The translations under genes and the position numbers were made by a program. From positions 16,748-80,747 of the forward strand of contig CANCXX010000021.1 of NCBI GenBank assembly GCA_947381965.1: a stretch of DNA of 64,000 nt, in the 5' to 3' direction. This DNA comes from an uncultured bacterium. GTDB lineage: Bacteria; Bacillota; Clostridia; Lachnospirales; Lachnospiraceae. Positions 8,714 to 17,417 of this stretch are shown one piece after another. A model generated the notes under the pieces. The model was given only the letters and a program-made list of their open reading frames with translations, searched no databases and was not told the origin of the DNA. Position 1 is the first letter of the stretch; every line of letters begins with the position of its first letter.

Positions 8714-9094
8714 ATGGCGGCAGAATATACAGAGAGAAAAAGATGGTTATTTTTAGGGCTTCCCTTTACTTTTACCAAATATATCATTAAGGAAAATGTG
8801 ATTACGATAGACAGTGGCTTTTTAAATAAAGTGGAAAACGATTGTTATATGTATAAGGTACAGGACGTGGAGCTGACGGCTTCCCTGATGGAGAGAATTG
8901 CAGGTTTGGGAACGGTCGTATGCTATACGGGAGATACAACCCATCCGAAGCTGATACTGTCCCATATCAAAAATGCAAAAGAAGTGAAAAATTTTATTCT
9001 GGAATCTTCTGAGCAGGCACGAATGCAAAGACGCACCCTGAGCACCTTTGATATCGGCGCGGAGATGGAAGATATGGAAGGGGATTTGGACTAA
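8714..9094 (+). CDS. PH-like (bPH2/YdbS-type) domain protein
   Basis: 126 residues from an ATG with GGAAGGAG eight bases upstream. The pattern 'ITIDSGFLNKVENDCYMYKVQDVELTASLMERI' broken by 'GTVVCYTGDTTHPKLIL' and 'VKNFILESSEQAR' is that of the bacterial pleckstrin-homology-like fold (DUF304/bPH2). No membrane segment is seen, so it is probably a cytosolic stand-alone PH domain. Function unknown. A terminator follows directly. Confidence 0.7.
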   Translation: MAAEYTERKRWLFLGLPFTFTKYIIKENVITIDSGFLNKVENDCYMYKVQDVELTASLMERIAGLGTVVCYTGDTTHPKLILSHIKNAKEVKNFILESSEQARMQRRTLSTFDIGAEMEDMEGDLD

Positions 9095-9126
9095 TGTCCC
9101 ATTCCGGGCCGGAAATATGAAAACAG

Positions 9127-9154
9127 GCGGTATGAGTAATTCATACCGCTTTTT
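9127..9154 (+). terminator. Rho-independent terminator
   Basis: Nine-base perfect arms (9127-9135, 9141-9149), 5-base loop, then TTTTT. It follows the PH-like gene. Confidence 0.85.
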
Positions 9155-9187
9155 GAAAGTCCGCTTTTTGAGAAATGATTACATGCG

Positions 9188-9580
9188 TTATTCATGTTTA
9201 AGGAGCCGTTCATATAAAAGGCCCACAACAAACCAGCCCGGAAAGTAGTCAAGACGTATCCTTCCTTTAATGTGCCAGCGGCTGTGGCTGTAGTTCCAGG
9301 GACGTATATTGTATTCATCCAAAAGACTGCCAGTCAGATATTCTCCAGTAAAAAGGCAAAGGGAATAAATGCTCCCACGCAAAAAAATGGATGTATTTTT
9401 TAATAACTTAAATACAGGAGATAAAAGGCATACGCTGCCATAAATGGGAAACATCCACAGGGAAGTCTGCCCTGTCAGATGTCTGTCCCGTTTCTGTAAG
9501 GAGCTAAGGGCAGTAAACAGTATTTCCAGGCACCAGCCAAGGAAGCCGCATTTTAGGAAGTTTTTAACAAATGTTTTCAT
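9188..9580 (-). CDS. CmpB-type (DUF1113-like) small membrane protein
   Basis: 130 residues, three to four hydrophobic segments. The C-terminal pattern 'WNYSHSRWHIKGRIRL' followed by a final helix is what I know from the family named putative ABC transporter CmpB (PF06541). The start lacks a clear ribosome site. Members of this family are usually longer and their role is unproven despite the name. It lies between divergent and convergent neighbours and is probably expressed alone. Confidence 0.65.
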   Translation of the reverse strand: MKTFVKNFLKCGFLGWCLEILFTALSSLQKRDRHLTGQTSLWMFPIYGSVCLLSPVFKLLKNTSIFLRGSIYSLCLFTGEYLTGSLLDEYNIRPWNYSHSRWHIKGRIRLDYFPGWFVVGLLYERLLKHE

Positions 9581-9633
9581 ATTAATCAGTATAAGAAAAA
9601 ATACGGATATTATTCATATGAAAGGAAAAAAGC

Positions 9634-10983
9634 ATGAATGTTATGTCCTATGAGGAAGCCATGATATATGTGGAATCTCTGGGTAAGTACGGAAGTGTGC
9701 CAGGACTTGCCAATATGGAAAACTTATGTCGTAAATTGGGGCAGCCCCAGCGGGACCTTCAGTTTGTTCATATTGCAGGAACCAATGGAAAGGGTTCCAC
9801 TCTAGCTTTCCTGTCTGAAATTTTAAAAGCAGCAGGGTACCGTACAGGGAGATATATTTCTCCCACGCTGTTTGAATACAGGGAAAGAATACAGATAAAT
9901 GGCAGAAGCATTGGAAAAAAGGAGCTTTGCCGTAAAATTACCTTGATGAAAAAAATCTGTGATGAATTGGTAAGCGAAGGAGAGCCGCATCCAACAGCCT
10001 TTGAAATAGAAACGGCAATGGCATTTTTGTATTTTAAGGAGCAAAAGTGTCAGATAGTGGTATTGGAGACAGGATTGGGAGGTCTTTTGGATGCAACCAA
10101 TATTGTCACCAATACAGTGGCGGCGGTTTTTACCTCTATCAGTTTTGATCATATGGCTGTTTTAGGTAAAACGCTGGGTGAAATTGCACAAAACAAGGCT
10201 GGGATAATGAAGCCGGGAGCTGTGGCGGTTGCTCTTAAGGGAGAGGAAGAGGTGATGGAAGCGCTTGCCCAAAAAGCCCAGGAACTTGGCATTCCCCTGA
10301 TTATTGCAGATACGGAGGGAATATCTGGTATAAAGAGAAGCCTTGAAAGACAGCGGTTTTCTTATGAAGGATATAAAAATCTGGAAATTCATCTGACAGG
10401 GACTTATCAGACAGATAATGCGGCTCTTGCCATAAAGACAGCACAGCAGCTTAACAAGGCGGGGGTTCGCATCCCGGATGAGGCGGTATACCAAGGGCTT
10501 TGGGAGGCTTTCTGGCCTGGCAGGTTTCAAATTCTGGACAAAAAACCTTATTTTATTGCAGACGGAGCCCATAACAGGGATGGGGTGAAGCAGCTGATAA
10601 GGTCAATCCGGTTTTATTTTACAAATAGAAGAATTGTATATATAATAGGTATGTTGAGGGATAAGGAGCATGAGGAAATGCTGAAAATAACCTGTCCTTT
10701 GGCAGAACAGATATTTACTGTGCCGACAAAGGGACCAAGGGGCTATTCTTCTTATGATCTTGCGCTTTGTGCAAAGCAGTTTCACAAAAATGTAACGGCG
10801 ATGGATAGTTTGGAGGAGGCGGTGGAGCTTGCTTACCTGATGGCGGATAAGAACACAGTGATTGTTGCCTTTGGTTCCCTTTCTTATCTGGGAAGTCTTA
10901 TAAAAACTGTGGAAAAGACTGTGGTGAAAAAGGGAAGAAAAGATAAAGGGAGAGATTTGCATGGTAGACAGAGGAAAGATTGA
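9634..10983 (+). CDS. folC: Folylpolyglutamate synthase / dihydrofolate synthase
   Basis: 449 residues. Mur-ligase fold with P-loop 'GTNGKGST', '[12 protein letters not shown]' and the C-terminal 'ADGAHNRDG'. It adds glutamate to dihydropteroate and to folates. It is the first gene of a five- to six-gene folate operon; its 3' end overlaps folE by 23 bases. AAAGGA precedes the ATG. Length is normal for the bifunctional enzyme. The last 20 residues are Lys/Arg-rich and may only reflect the overlap with the next ribosome site. Confidence 0.95.
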   Translation: MNVMSYEEAMIYVESLGKYGSVPGLANMENLCRKLGQPQRDLQFVHIAGTNGKGSTLAFLSEILKAAGYRTGRYISPTLFEYRERIQINGRSIGKKELCRKITLMKKICDELVSEGEPHPTAFEIETAMAFLYFKEQKCQIVVLETGLGGLLDATNIVTNTVAAVFTSISFDHMAVLGKTLGEIAQNKAGIMKPGAVAVALKGEEEVMEALAQKAQELGIPLIIADTEGISGIKRSLERQRFSYEGYKNLEIHLTGTYQTDNAALAIKTAQQLNKAGVRIPDEAVYQGLWEAFWPGRFQILDKKPYFIADGAHNRDGVKQLIRSIRFYFTNRRIVYIIGMLRDKEHEEMLKITCPLAEQIFTVPTKGPRGYSSYDLALCAKQFHKNVTAMDSLEEAVELAYLMADKNTVIVAFGSLSYLGSLIKTVEKTVVKKGRKDKGRDLHGRQRKD

Positions 10984-11518
10984 AGAGGCAGTCAGGCTTC
11001 TTCTGGAAGGCATTGGGGAAGATGCAGACAGGGAAGGTCTGAGGGATACGCCGGAGCGGGTGTCAAGAATGTATGAGGAAATTTTTGGAGGCATGGAAAC
11101 TTCGGCAAAAGAGCATCTTTCAAAGACCTTTACGGCGGAAAACAATGAAATGATTGTGGAAAAAGATATTCTTTTTCATTCCACCTGTGAACATCATATA
11201 ATGCCTTTTTATGGAAAGGTACATATTGCCTATATTCCGGATGGAAAGGTTGTGGGGATCAGCAAACTTGCCCGTACGGTGGAGGTGTTTGCCAGAAGGC
11301 TTCAGATACAGGAAAAGATGACTGCTCAGATTGCAGATTCCATCATGGAAAATTTAAACCCCAGAGGTGTAATGGTTATGGTGCAGGCGGAGCATATGTG
11401 TATGACTATGCGGGGGATAAAGAAACCGGGAAGCCGCACTGTGACGGTAGTTGCCAGAGGGGAATTTGAAACAAACAGTGAACTTAAAAATTTGTTTTTT
11501 AACATGGTAAACAGCTGA
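10961..11518 (+). CDS. folE: GTP cyclohydrolase I
   Basis: 185 residues. Zinc ligands are visible: C76 and H79 in 'STCEHH', and C147 in 'EHMCMTM'. The motif '[17 protein letters not shown]' is typical. The enzyme turns GTP into 7,8-dihydroneopterin triphosphate, the first step of pterin synthesis. It overlaps the end of folC, so coupling is likely. This is the classical FolE (type IA), not the FolE2/MptA type. Confidence 0.96.
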   Translation: MVDRGKIEEAVRLLLEGIGEDADREGLRDTPERVSRMYEEIFGGMETSAKEHLSKTFTAENNEMIVEKDILFHSTCEHHIMPFYGKVHIAYIPDGKVVGISKLARTVEVFARRLQIQEKMTAQIADSIMENLNPRGVMVMVQAEHMCMTMRGIKKPGSRTVTVVARGEFETNSELKNLFFNMVNS

Positions 11519-11548
11519 AGGAATACGGACATAAGGGAATACTGGCAA

Positions 11549-12031
11549 ATGGAACGGGTAAACAGAATTTTATCAGATGGCATATATAAAAAATATCTGG
11601 AAAAAAATAATGAAATGGAGGCGGACAGGAAGTTTTGCCGCCATAATATGACACACTTTTTGGATGTGGCGCGGATTGGGGCAATTTTAAATCAAAAGAA
11701 GACCTATGGGCAGGAGCAGGAAATTATTTATGCGGCGGCCCTGCTTCACGATATTGGAAGGTGGAAGCAGTATGAGGATGGAACGCCCCATGAAAGGGCA
11801 GGAGCAGAGCTTTCAGCGCAGATATTGCTCCGGTGTGGATTTACAGAGAAAGAAAGCAAAACCATACAGACCGCCATTGGCAATCACAGAAATTCAGAAA
11901 TAAAGGATGAAAAGTCTTTATCAGGACTTTTATACCGGGCAGATAAAATAAGCCGCCCCTGCTATTTATGTGAAATGGAAAAGGAGTGTAACTGGAAAGA
12001 AAAGAGAAAAAACCGGAAGCTGGAAATCTGA
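11549..12031 (+). CDS. HD-domain phosphohydrolase in the folate operon
   Basis: 160 residues. HD-superfamily metal ligands: H36, the H67-D68 pair in 'LLHDIGRW', and D132 in 'RADKIS'; H81 and H113 are also placed as in six-His relatives. A Cys-rich tail (C138, C141, C147) follows. These proteins hydrolyse phosphate esters of nucleotides and related compounds. It sits between folE and folP in the same direction. The operon has no obvious enzyme for removing phosphates from dihydroneopterin triphosphate, so this gene is a candidate for that step; that is inference from context. Confidence 0.8.
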   Translation: MERVNRILSDGIYKKYLEKNNEMEADRKFCRHNMTHFLDVARIGAILNQKKTYGQEQEIIYAAALLHDIGRWKQYEDGTPHERAGAELSAQILLRCGFTEKESKTIQTAIGNHRNSEIKDEKSLSGLLYRADKISRPCYLCEMEKECNWKEKRKNRKLEI

Positions 12032-12122
12032 CAATTTAATCAGGCAGAGAAATACGCTGTGTTTCCATGTGGCAAAAACTGACGTATTGTAACCGGATAT
12101 TGGAATGGGGAGGAAAAAGAGA

Positions 12123-12929
12123 ATGAAAATAGGCAGCCGTGAATTTGACACAAAAAACCATACTTATATTATGGGGATTCTTAATATGACACCAGACTCT
12201 TTTTCTGACGGCGGCAGATATAACCGTCTGGACGACGGGCTTTTCCGTGTGGAGGAAATGTTAGCTGAAGGAATGGACATACTGGATATCGGAGGGGAGT
12301 CTACAAGACCGGGATATACAATGCTCAGCGTTAAGGAAGAGATTGAGAGAGTGGTTCCTGTAATAGAGGCGGTGAAAAGCCGTTTTGATGTGCCGGTTTC
12401 GCTGGATACCTACAAGGCGGAAGTGGCAAGAGAAGGTCTAAGGGCAGGCGCAGACCTGATTAATGATATCTGGGGGCTTAAATATGATCCGGATATGGCA
12501 GCGGCTATTGCAGGAGCTAATGTGCCTTGTGTATTGATGCACAATAGGAAGGAGGCCTGTTATAATAATTTTGTGGAGGATGTAATTAGTGATTTAAGAG
12601 AAACACTGGCAATTGCTCAAAAAGCTGGTATTGATTCTAATAAGATTATTCTGGATCCGGGAGTTGGATTTGGAAAAACTTATGAGCATAATCTTGAAAT
12701 TATTCATTCTCTGGAAAAGCTTCAGGCATTAGGCTGTCCCTTACTTCTTGCGGCAAGCCGGAAATCAGTGGTGGGATTAACACTTGGACTGCCGGTTGGA
12801 GAAAGAGTGGAGGGAACATTAGTTACCACTGTTTTTGGGGTAATGAAAGGATGCTCTTTTGTGAGAGTACATGACATAAAGGAAAATGTCCGGGCAGTGA
12901 AAATGACGAAAGCGCTTCTTGGACTGTAA
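12123..12929 (+). CDS. folP: Dihydropteroate synthase
   Basis: 268 residues from the ATG at 12123, which has GGGAGG eight bases upstream; an in-frame ATG at 12105 has no such site. Motifs: 'GILNMTPDSFSDGG', 'GGESTRPG', 'DPGVGFGK', 'AASRKS'. It joins 6-hydroxymethyl-dihydropterin pyrophosphate and p-aminobenzoate and is the sulfonamide target. It lies third among the classical folate genes here, upstream of folB-folK. Confidence 0.96.
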   Translation: MKIGSREFDTKNHTYIMGILNMTPDSFSDGGRYNRLDDGLFRVEEMLAEGMDILDIGGESTRPGYTMLSVKEEIERVVPVIEAVKSRFDVPVSLDTYKAEVAREGLRAGADLINDIWGLKYDPDMAAAIAGANVPCVLMHNRKEACYNNFVEDVISDLRETLAIAQKAGIDSNKIILDPGVGFGKTYEHNLEIIHSLEKLQALGCPLLLAASRKSVVGLTLGLPVGERVEGTLVTTVFGVMKGCSFVRVHDIKENVRAVKMTKALLGL

Positions 12930-13019
12930 GGTATTTAAGGATTGATACTTTTTATAGAAGGGGATATAGGCAGGGATAAAGGAATTGAGTGTCGCAAAGA
13001 CGGCATATGGAGGAAAAAG

Positions 13020-13898
13020 ATGGATCAGATAAAAATAGAAAACCTGCAGGTTTACGCTGCTCACGGCGTTTTTTCAGAGGAAACAAGGAATGGGCAGATG
13101 TTTTTGATTGATGCGGTTTTATATGCCGATTTAAGGCCGGCTGGCATATCGGACGAACTGACACAGTCTACCCATTACGGGGAGGTGTGTCAGTTTATCA
13201 GTCAGTATATGAGGGAGCATACGTATTTTTTAATAGAAGCGGCGGCGGAACATCTGGCAAAAGAAATGCTGCTGCATTTTCCTCTGGTGGAGGAGCTTAC
13301 ACTTGAAATAAAAAAACCCCATGCACCCATTGGGCTTCCTTTTTCAAATGTGTCTGTGAGAATAGAACGGGGATGGAAACAGGCTTATCTGGGTATTGGC
13401 TCCAATATGGGAAACAAGCAGAAGTTTTTAGACAGGGCGCTTCTGGAAATCAGAAAACATCCGGAAATAAAAAATGTTAAGTGCTCGGAAATCATAACTA
13501 CAGCGCCTTACGGCGGTGTGGATCAGGATAATTTTTTAAATGGCGCCATTGAGCTGAAAACACTTCTTACTCCATATGAATTGCTGGATTTTTTGCAGAG
13601 GCTTGAAAGGCAGGCGGGAAGAGAGAGGAAGATTCATTGGGGACCCCGGACTCTGGATCTGGATATTTTGTTTTATCAGGATTTTGTTTCCAATGATGTA
13701 AGGCTGATTGTGCCCCACCCGGATATGGCAAACAGAAGATTTGTGTTAGAGCCTTTAAATGAGCTGTGCCCCTGGCATTTTAATCCGGTTACGGGAAAAA
13801 GCGTAAGACAGATGCTTGTGGAACTGGAAGAAAGAAAAGATGGCGGGGAAGAGGGAGATAGTGGCCATGAAAAAAATGGAGAGGCATTTGAAAAATAA
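13020..13898 (+). CDS. folBK: Dihydroneopterin aldolase fused to HPPK
   Basis: 292 residues from the ATG at 13020 with GGAGG before it. Residues 1-118 are a dihydroneopterin aldolase ('LQVYAAHGVF', 'KKPHAP'). Residues about 120-280 are 6-hydroxymethyl-dihydropterin pyrophosphokinase ('GIGSNMGNK', 'WGPRTLDLDILFY', 'VPHPDM'). The fusion carries out two successive steps between dihydroneopterin and the FolP substrate. The last 32 bases overlap the next gene. Such FolB-FolK fusions are known in Clostridia. Confidence 0.95.
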   Translation: MDQIKIENLQVYAAHGVFSEETRNGQMFLIDAVLYADLRPAGISDELTQSTHYGEVCQFISQYMREHTYFLIEAAAEHLAKEMLLHFPLVEELTLEIKKPHAPIGLPFSNVSVRIERGWKQAYLGIGSNMGNKQKFLDRALLEIRKHPEIKNVKCSEIITTAPYGGVDQDNFLNGAIELKTLLTPYELLDFLQRLERQAGRERKIHWGPRTLDLDILFYQDFVSNDVRLIVPHPDMANRRFVLEPLNELCPWHFNPVTGKSVRQMLVELEERKDGGEEGDSGHEKNGEAFEK

Positions 13899-14064
13899 TT
13901 GTGAACAGTGTAATAACTATGTTTATGATGAAGACTATGAATGTTATACCTGTCAGATGGATCTTGATGAGGACGAGATGGCAGGCTTTCTGGCAGGAAC
14001 CTTTTGGAATTGCCCGTATTACCGGCCAGGGGATGAATACCTGATTGTAAGGAAACAGATGTAG
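13867..14064 (+). CDS. Small Cys-rich protein (DUF6472-like)
   Basis: 65 residues from the Met at 13867, overlapping the end of folBK. It contains 'CEQCNNYVYDEDYECYTC', then an acidic 'DLDEDEM' and 'CPYYRPGDEY', giving a possible zinc site from five Cys. I recognise the pattern from a small Lachnospiraceae family listed as DUF6472. Position suggests it belongs to the folate transcript. Function unknown. Confidence 0.75.
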   Translation: MKKMERHLKNNCEQCNNYVYDEDYECYTCQMDLDEDEMAGFLAGTFWNCPYYRPGDEYLIVRKQM

Positions 14065-14408
14065 AAAGAAAAGCGGTCATAACAGATATGCTGCAAAGAA
14101 GATAAAGAGGCGTGAGTCAATGGATGGATTTGGCGAAAGGTTGGTTGATTCCATCAAAAATCGTGCGGAACGCTTGAAATAAAGGCTTTTGGCAGGCTTA
14201 ACAGCTTACCGGAAGTCTTTTTTGTATGGGAAACGCTTCGGATGAAGGAGATGTATACCGTCACAGAAAGCGGTAAAGAAATACAAACTATAAAAAACTT
14301 GCACTAAAATATGGAAACACCAGAACAAAATATGGATAAATATACCAAAAAGTAAAATAAAATATTAATATAAAAACTGATAAATTGAAATATAATTTTA
14401 ATAAATTG
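14065..14408. other. Gene-poor stretch before murQ
   Basis: About 340 bases with no convincing gene. It has one 20-codon ORF at 14120-14182 with a plausible AGAGG site and no recognisable product. From about 14285 the sequence becomes very A-rich, as expected upstream of a strong promoter. I see no clear terminator for the folate operon here. Confidence 0.5.
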
Positions 14409-14437
14409 TTGACATTGCCCAATAATTGTAATACAAT
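14409..14437 (+). promoter_or_regulatory. Sigma-A promoter for the MurNAc operon
   Basis: TTGACA at 14409-14414 and TACAAT at 14432-14437, 17-base spacer, A/T-rich upstream. Transcription would start near 14444, 34 bases before murQ. The RpiR-type regulator encoded at 21.6 kb is the likely controller. Confidence 0.8.
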
Positions 14438-14477
14438 ATCCATAAAAGAAAGGATAAATGACAAAGTTGGTGAGTGT

Positions 14478-15422
14478 ATGGATGAATATTTAGCAAGTTT
14501 AATGACTGAAAAAGTGAATGAAGAAACGATGCAGATTGACCAGTGCGACACCACCGGAATTTTGCGGATGATTAATCGCGAAGACTGCAAGGTTTCAGAG
14601 GCGGTAAGAAAAGAAATTCCTTATATCGCCCAGGCAGTGGATATGATTACAAAAGCGCTGCAAAATGGCGGCAGGCTGTTTTATTTCGGGGCTGGGACAT
14701 CAGGCAGACTTGGGATTTTGGATGCCTCCGAGTGTCCGCCCACTTACGGTGTGGATCCGTCTCTGGTGCAGGGGTATATTGCAGGAGGGGATGTTGCGCT
14801 TCGCACTGCGGTGGAAGGCAGTGAGGACAGTGAGGAACTGGGAAGAAGCGAGGTAGATGCTCAGGGAGTGACGGACAAGGATGTTGTGGTTGGAATAACG
14901 GCAAGCGGAAGAACCCCTTATGTGCTGGGGGTTGTAAGGCAGGCAGCGCTTATCGGGGCAGGTACTGTGGGAATTGCCACTAATCCAAATAATCTGTTGC
15001 AGGAAGAGGTGGATATCTGTATTACGCCGGTGGTTGGGCCGGAGGTAATTACCGGCTCTACCCGGATGAAATCGGGCACTGCCCAAAAGATGGTTTTAAA
15101 TATGCTGACGACGGCCACAATGATACGGCTTGGTAAAGTTTATGGAAACCGTATGGTAGATTTGAAGGCTTCCAATATCAAGCTGGTAGAGCGGGCCAAG
15201 AGGATATTCAGTGATGTGACGGGGGAACCGGAAACGGTGGCAGAGGAATATCTTGCGGCGGCAGGGATGGAAACAAAACTTGCAGTCATGATGTTTTATT
15301 CCGGGCTTAATTCGGAAAAAGCATCACAAATATTAAGAGAAAACCAGGGCAGCTTAAGACAGGCGCTTTCAACATTTTCGGGTGGGGAAAAACAGCAGAA
15401 AATGCAGATATCCCATATGTGA
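14478..15422 (+). CDS. murQ: N-acetylmuramic acid 6-phosphate etherase
   Basis: 314 residues from the ATG at 14478 (GGTGAG site); the open frame extends upstream through the promoter and is not used. SIS-domain enzyme with 'GAGTSGRLG', 'DASECPPTYG', 'GITASGRTPYV', 'GSTRMKSGTAQK'. It splits the lactyl ether of MurNAc-6-phosphate to give GlcNAc-6-phosphate and D-lactate in the cytoplasm. It is the first gene of a catabolic cluster with importer, muramidase, kinase and regulator. Confidence 0.96.
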   Translation: MDEYLASLMTEKVNEETMQIDQCDTTGILRMINREDCKVSEAVRKEIPYIAQAVDMITKALQNGGRLFYFGAGTSGRLGILDASECPPTYGVDPSLVQGYIAGGDVALRTAVEGSEDSEELGRSEVDAQGVTDKDVVVGITASGRTPYVLGVVRQAALIGAGTVGIATNPNNLLQEEVDICITPVVGPEVITGSTRMKSGTAQKMVLNMLTTATMIRLGKVYGNRMVDLKASNIKLVERAKRIFSDVTGEPETVAEEYLAAAGMETKLAVMMFYSGLNSEKASQILRENQGSLRQALSTFSGGEKQQKMQISHM

Positions 15423-15438
15423 AAAGAGGGGGTTACAT

Positions 15439-16389
15439 ATGAAAGGAACAAAGGTAAAAGCAGGAAAAGGGAACCAAAAAGGAGGAGGAAAACTGGGAAG
15501 AGAAATGTGGAGGGCAAGATATGTATATATGCTGATTCTTCCAGTAATTATTTACATGCTCCTTTTCCATTACTGGCCAATGTACTGGCTGAAAATGTCA
15601 TTTTATGATTACAAAATTTTTAAGGGGTTTGAAGGAAGTGAATTTCTAGGACTGGAAAATTTCCAAAAGTTGTTTAAAATGAAGGATTTTTGGAAAATGA
15701 TACGGAATGTGTTGGTGCTCAACCTATATTCTCTTTTGTTTTGTTTTCCGGCGCCTGTTATTCTGGCAATTATGTTAAATGAGCTTCGGGGTTCAAAGTT
15801 TAAGAAAATGGTGCAGACAGTTACCTACCTGCCTCACTTTATTTCAATGGTAGCATTTGTAGCGCTGATAACCACCTTTGTATCTCCTTCCACAGGAACA
15901 ATGGGAAGTATTATGCGGGCCTTGGGGAAGGAACCCATTTATTTCCTTGGTGATGAAAAGTACTTTCGGGCAATCTGTGTACTGTCCGGTATCTGGCAGG
16001 GGACAGGCTGGGGGGCGGTGGTTTACCTGTCAGCCCTTACATCCATAGATTCTAATCTTTATGAAGCGGCAATGGTGGATGGCGCTAACAGGTGGCAGCG
16101 GCTTTTAAATGTTACGCTTCCAGGTATCAGCACTACAATTATCATTATGCTGATTTTAAAGGTGGGAACCATGGTGTCCGTTGATTTTGAGAAGGTTTAT
16201 CTTCTGCAGAATTCTGCAAATCTTTCTGTTTCGGAGATGCTTCAGACATGGATTTATAAGCGGGGACTGATTAAATACGATTATGGTATGGCGACGGCGG
16301 CGGGTCTGTTTAATTCTATTATAGCGATGGCGCTTGTGACGATATCGAATCATTTCAGCAACAAGTATTCAGAGACAGGAATCTGGTAA
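15439..16389 (+). CDS. ABC sugar transporter permease (LplB/MalF-like)
   Basis: 316 residues from the ATG with GAGGGGG site. Six membrane segments and the EAA loop 'YEAAMVDGANRWQRLLNVTLPGI' mark a binding-protein-dependent permease of the CUT1 oligosaccharide class. The gene follows murQ by 16 bases. It should form a heterodimer with the next permease. No ATP-binding subunit is encoded in the cluster, so a shared MsmX-type ATPase elsewhere is expected. Substrate by context: MurNAc or a MurNAc-containing sugar. Confidence 0.9.
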   Translation: MKGTKVKAGKGNQKGGGKLGREMWRARYVYMLILPVIIYMLLFHYWPMYWLKMSFYDYKIFKGFEGSEFLGLENFQKLFKMKDFWKMIRNVLVLNLYSLLFCFPAPVILAIMLNELRGSKFKKMVQTVTYLPHFISMVAFVALITTFVSPSTGTMGSIMRALGKEPIYFLGDEKYFRAICVLSGIWQGTGWGAVVYLSALTSIDSNLYEAAMVDGANRWQRLLNVTLPGISTTIIIMLILKVGTMVSVDFEKVYLLQNSANLSVSEMLQTWIYKRGLIKYDYGMATAAGLFNSIIAMALVTISNHFSNKYSETGIW

Positions 16390-16442
16390 GGCGTCATGAA
16401 ATGGCTCCAACTGCCAGTAAAGCAGAATGAGGGAGAAAGATA

Positions 16443-17357
16443 ATGGGCAAAGGAGAAAAGAATTTACAAGTAAAAAAGAAATGGAGAAAAAATGATATAA
16501 CGGTTGAGGCAGTGCTGGTATTAATTTTTGCAGTAATTTGTGTCATGACCCTTTATCCAATTTTAAATGTACTGGCAATATCTTTAAGCGCGGATGGTTA
16601 TGTGTTAAGGGGAGATGTGACATTTTATCCAAAGGAGCCAACGCTGGCCGCTTATGGGGCAGTTTTGAAGAATAAACAGATACTGAGATCTTTTGGAAAT
16701 TCAATATTTATTGCGGGCGTTGGATGCGTAGTCAGTCTTGGTGCGACCCTGCTTGCGGCTTACCCAATTGCATGCTGTCATTTTCCGGGGAAAAAACTGT
16801 ATACGATATTTATTCTGCTTCCCATGTGGTTTAGCGCAGGTACCATTCCGGCTTATATGTGCATCAATAAGCTTGGGCTGGTAAACAGTTACTGGTCACT
16901 TATTTTAAGCGTTCTGGTGGTGCCGTATAATGTTTTGATTTTATCCAGTTTTCTTCAGGGAATACCTAAGGAAATTTTGGAATCGGCCAGAATAGACGGG
17001 GCAGGAGAAACCAGAATAATGGTGCAGATCATCCTGCCATTGTCAAAGGCATCTTTAGCTACGATTGGATTGTGGGTGATTGCGGGGCACTGGAATGATT
17101 ATATGAAGCCTCTTATGTATATTACAGATTTTAATAAATTTACTTTACAGCAGGTTCTTCAAGATATTGTACTTAATGCAAATGCTGTGAAATATGAATT
17201 GGGAAATGCCACCACAGCAACTACTGCAGGTGCAGCGCTGGCAGACCAGCTGAAAAATGCGGTTTTGATTATATCCATGATACCAATGCTGGTCATCTAC
17301 CCGTTTATTCAAAAATATTTTGTAAAAGGCGTTACACTTGGCGCTGTAAAAGGATGA
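16443..17357 (+). CDS. ABC sugar transporter permease (LplC/MalG-like)
   Basis: 304 residues, six membrane segments, EAA loop 'ILESARIDGAGETRIMVQIILPL'. It is the second half of the permease pair, 53 bases after the first with its own GGGAGA site. The type (LplC/YtcP group) is common in gut Firmicutes for imports of complex sugars. Missing ATPase as noted for its partner. Confidence 0.9.
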   Translation: MGKGEKNLQVKKKWRKNDITVEAVLVLIFAVICVMTLYPILNVLAISLSADGYVLRGDVTFYPKEPTLAAYGAVLKNKQILRSFGNSIFIAGVGCVVSLGATLLAAYPIACCHFPGKKLYTIFILLPMWFSAGTIPAYMCINKLGLVNSYWSLILSVLVVPYNVLILSSFLQGIPKEILESARIDGAGETRIMVQIILPLSKASLATIGLWVIAGHWNDYMKPLMYITDFNKFTLQQVLQDIVLNANAVKYELGNATTATTAGAALADQLKNAVLIISMIPMLVIYPFIQKYFVKGVTLGAVKG

Positions 17358-17417
17358 CATTTGGCGGCATAACCCGTCTGGTGTATAGATTGGCATAAAA
17401 AGAAGGAGGAAACTATT

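Noticed and set aside
14260-14477. CcpA cre site before murQ
   Set aside because: The best match misses conserved positions of the consensus.
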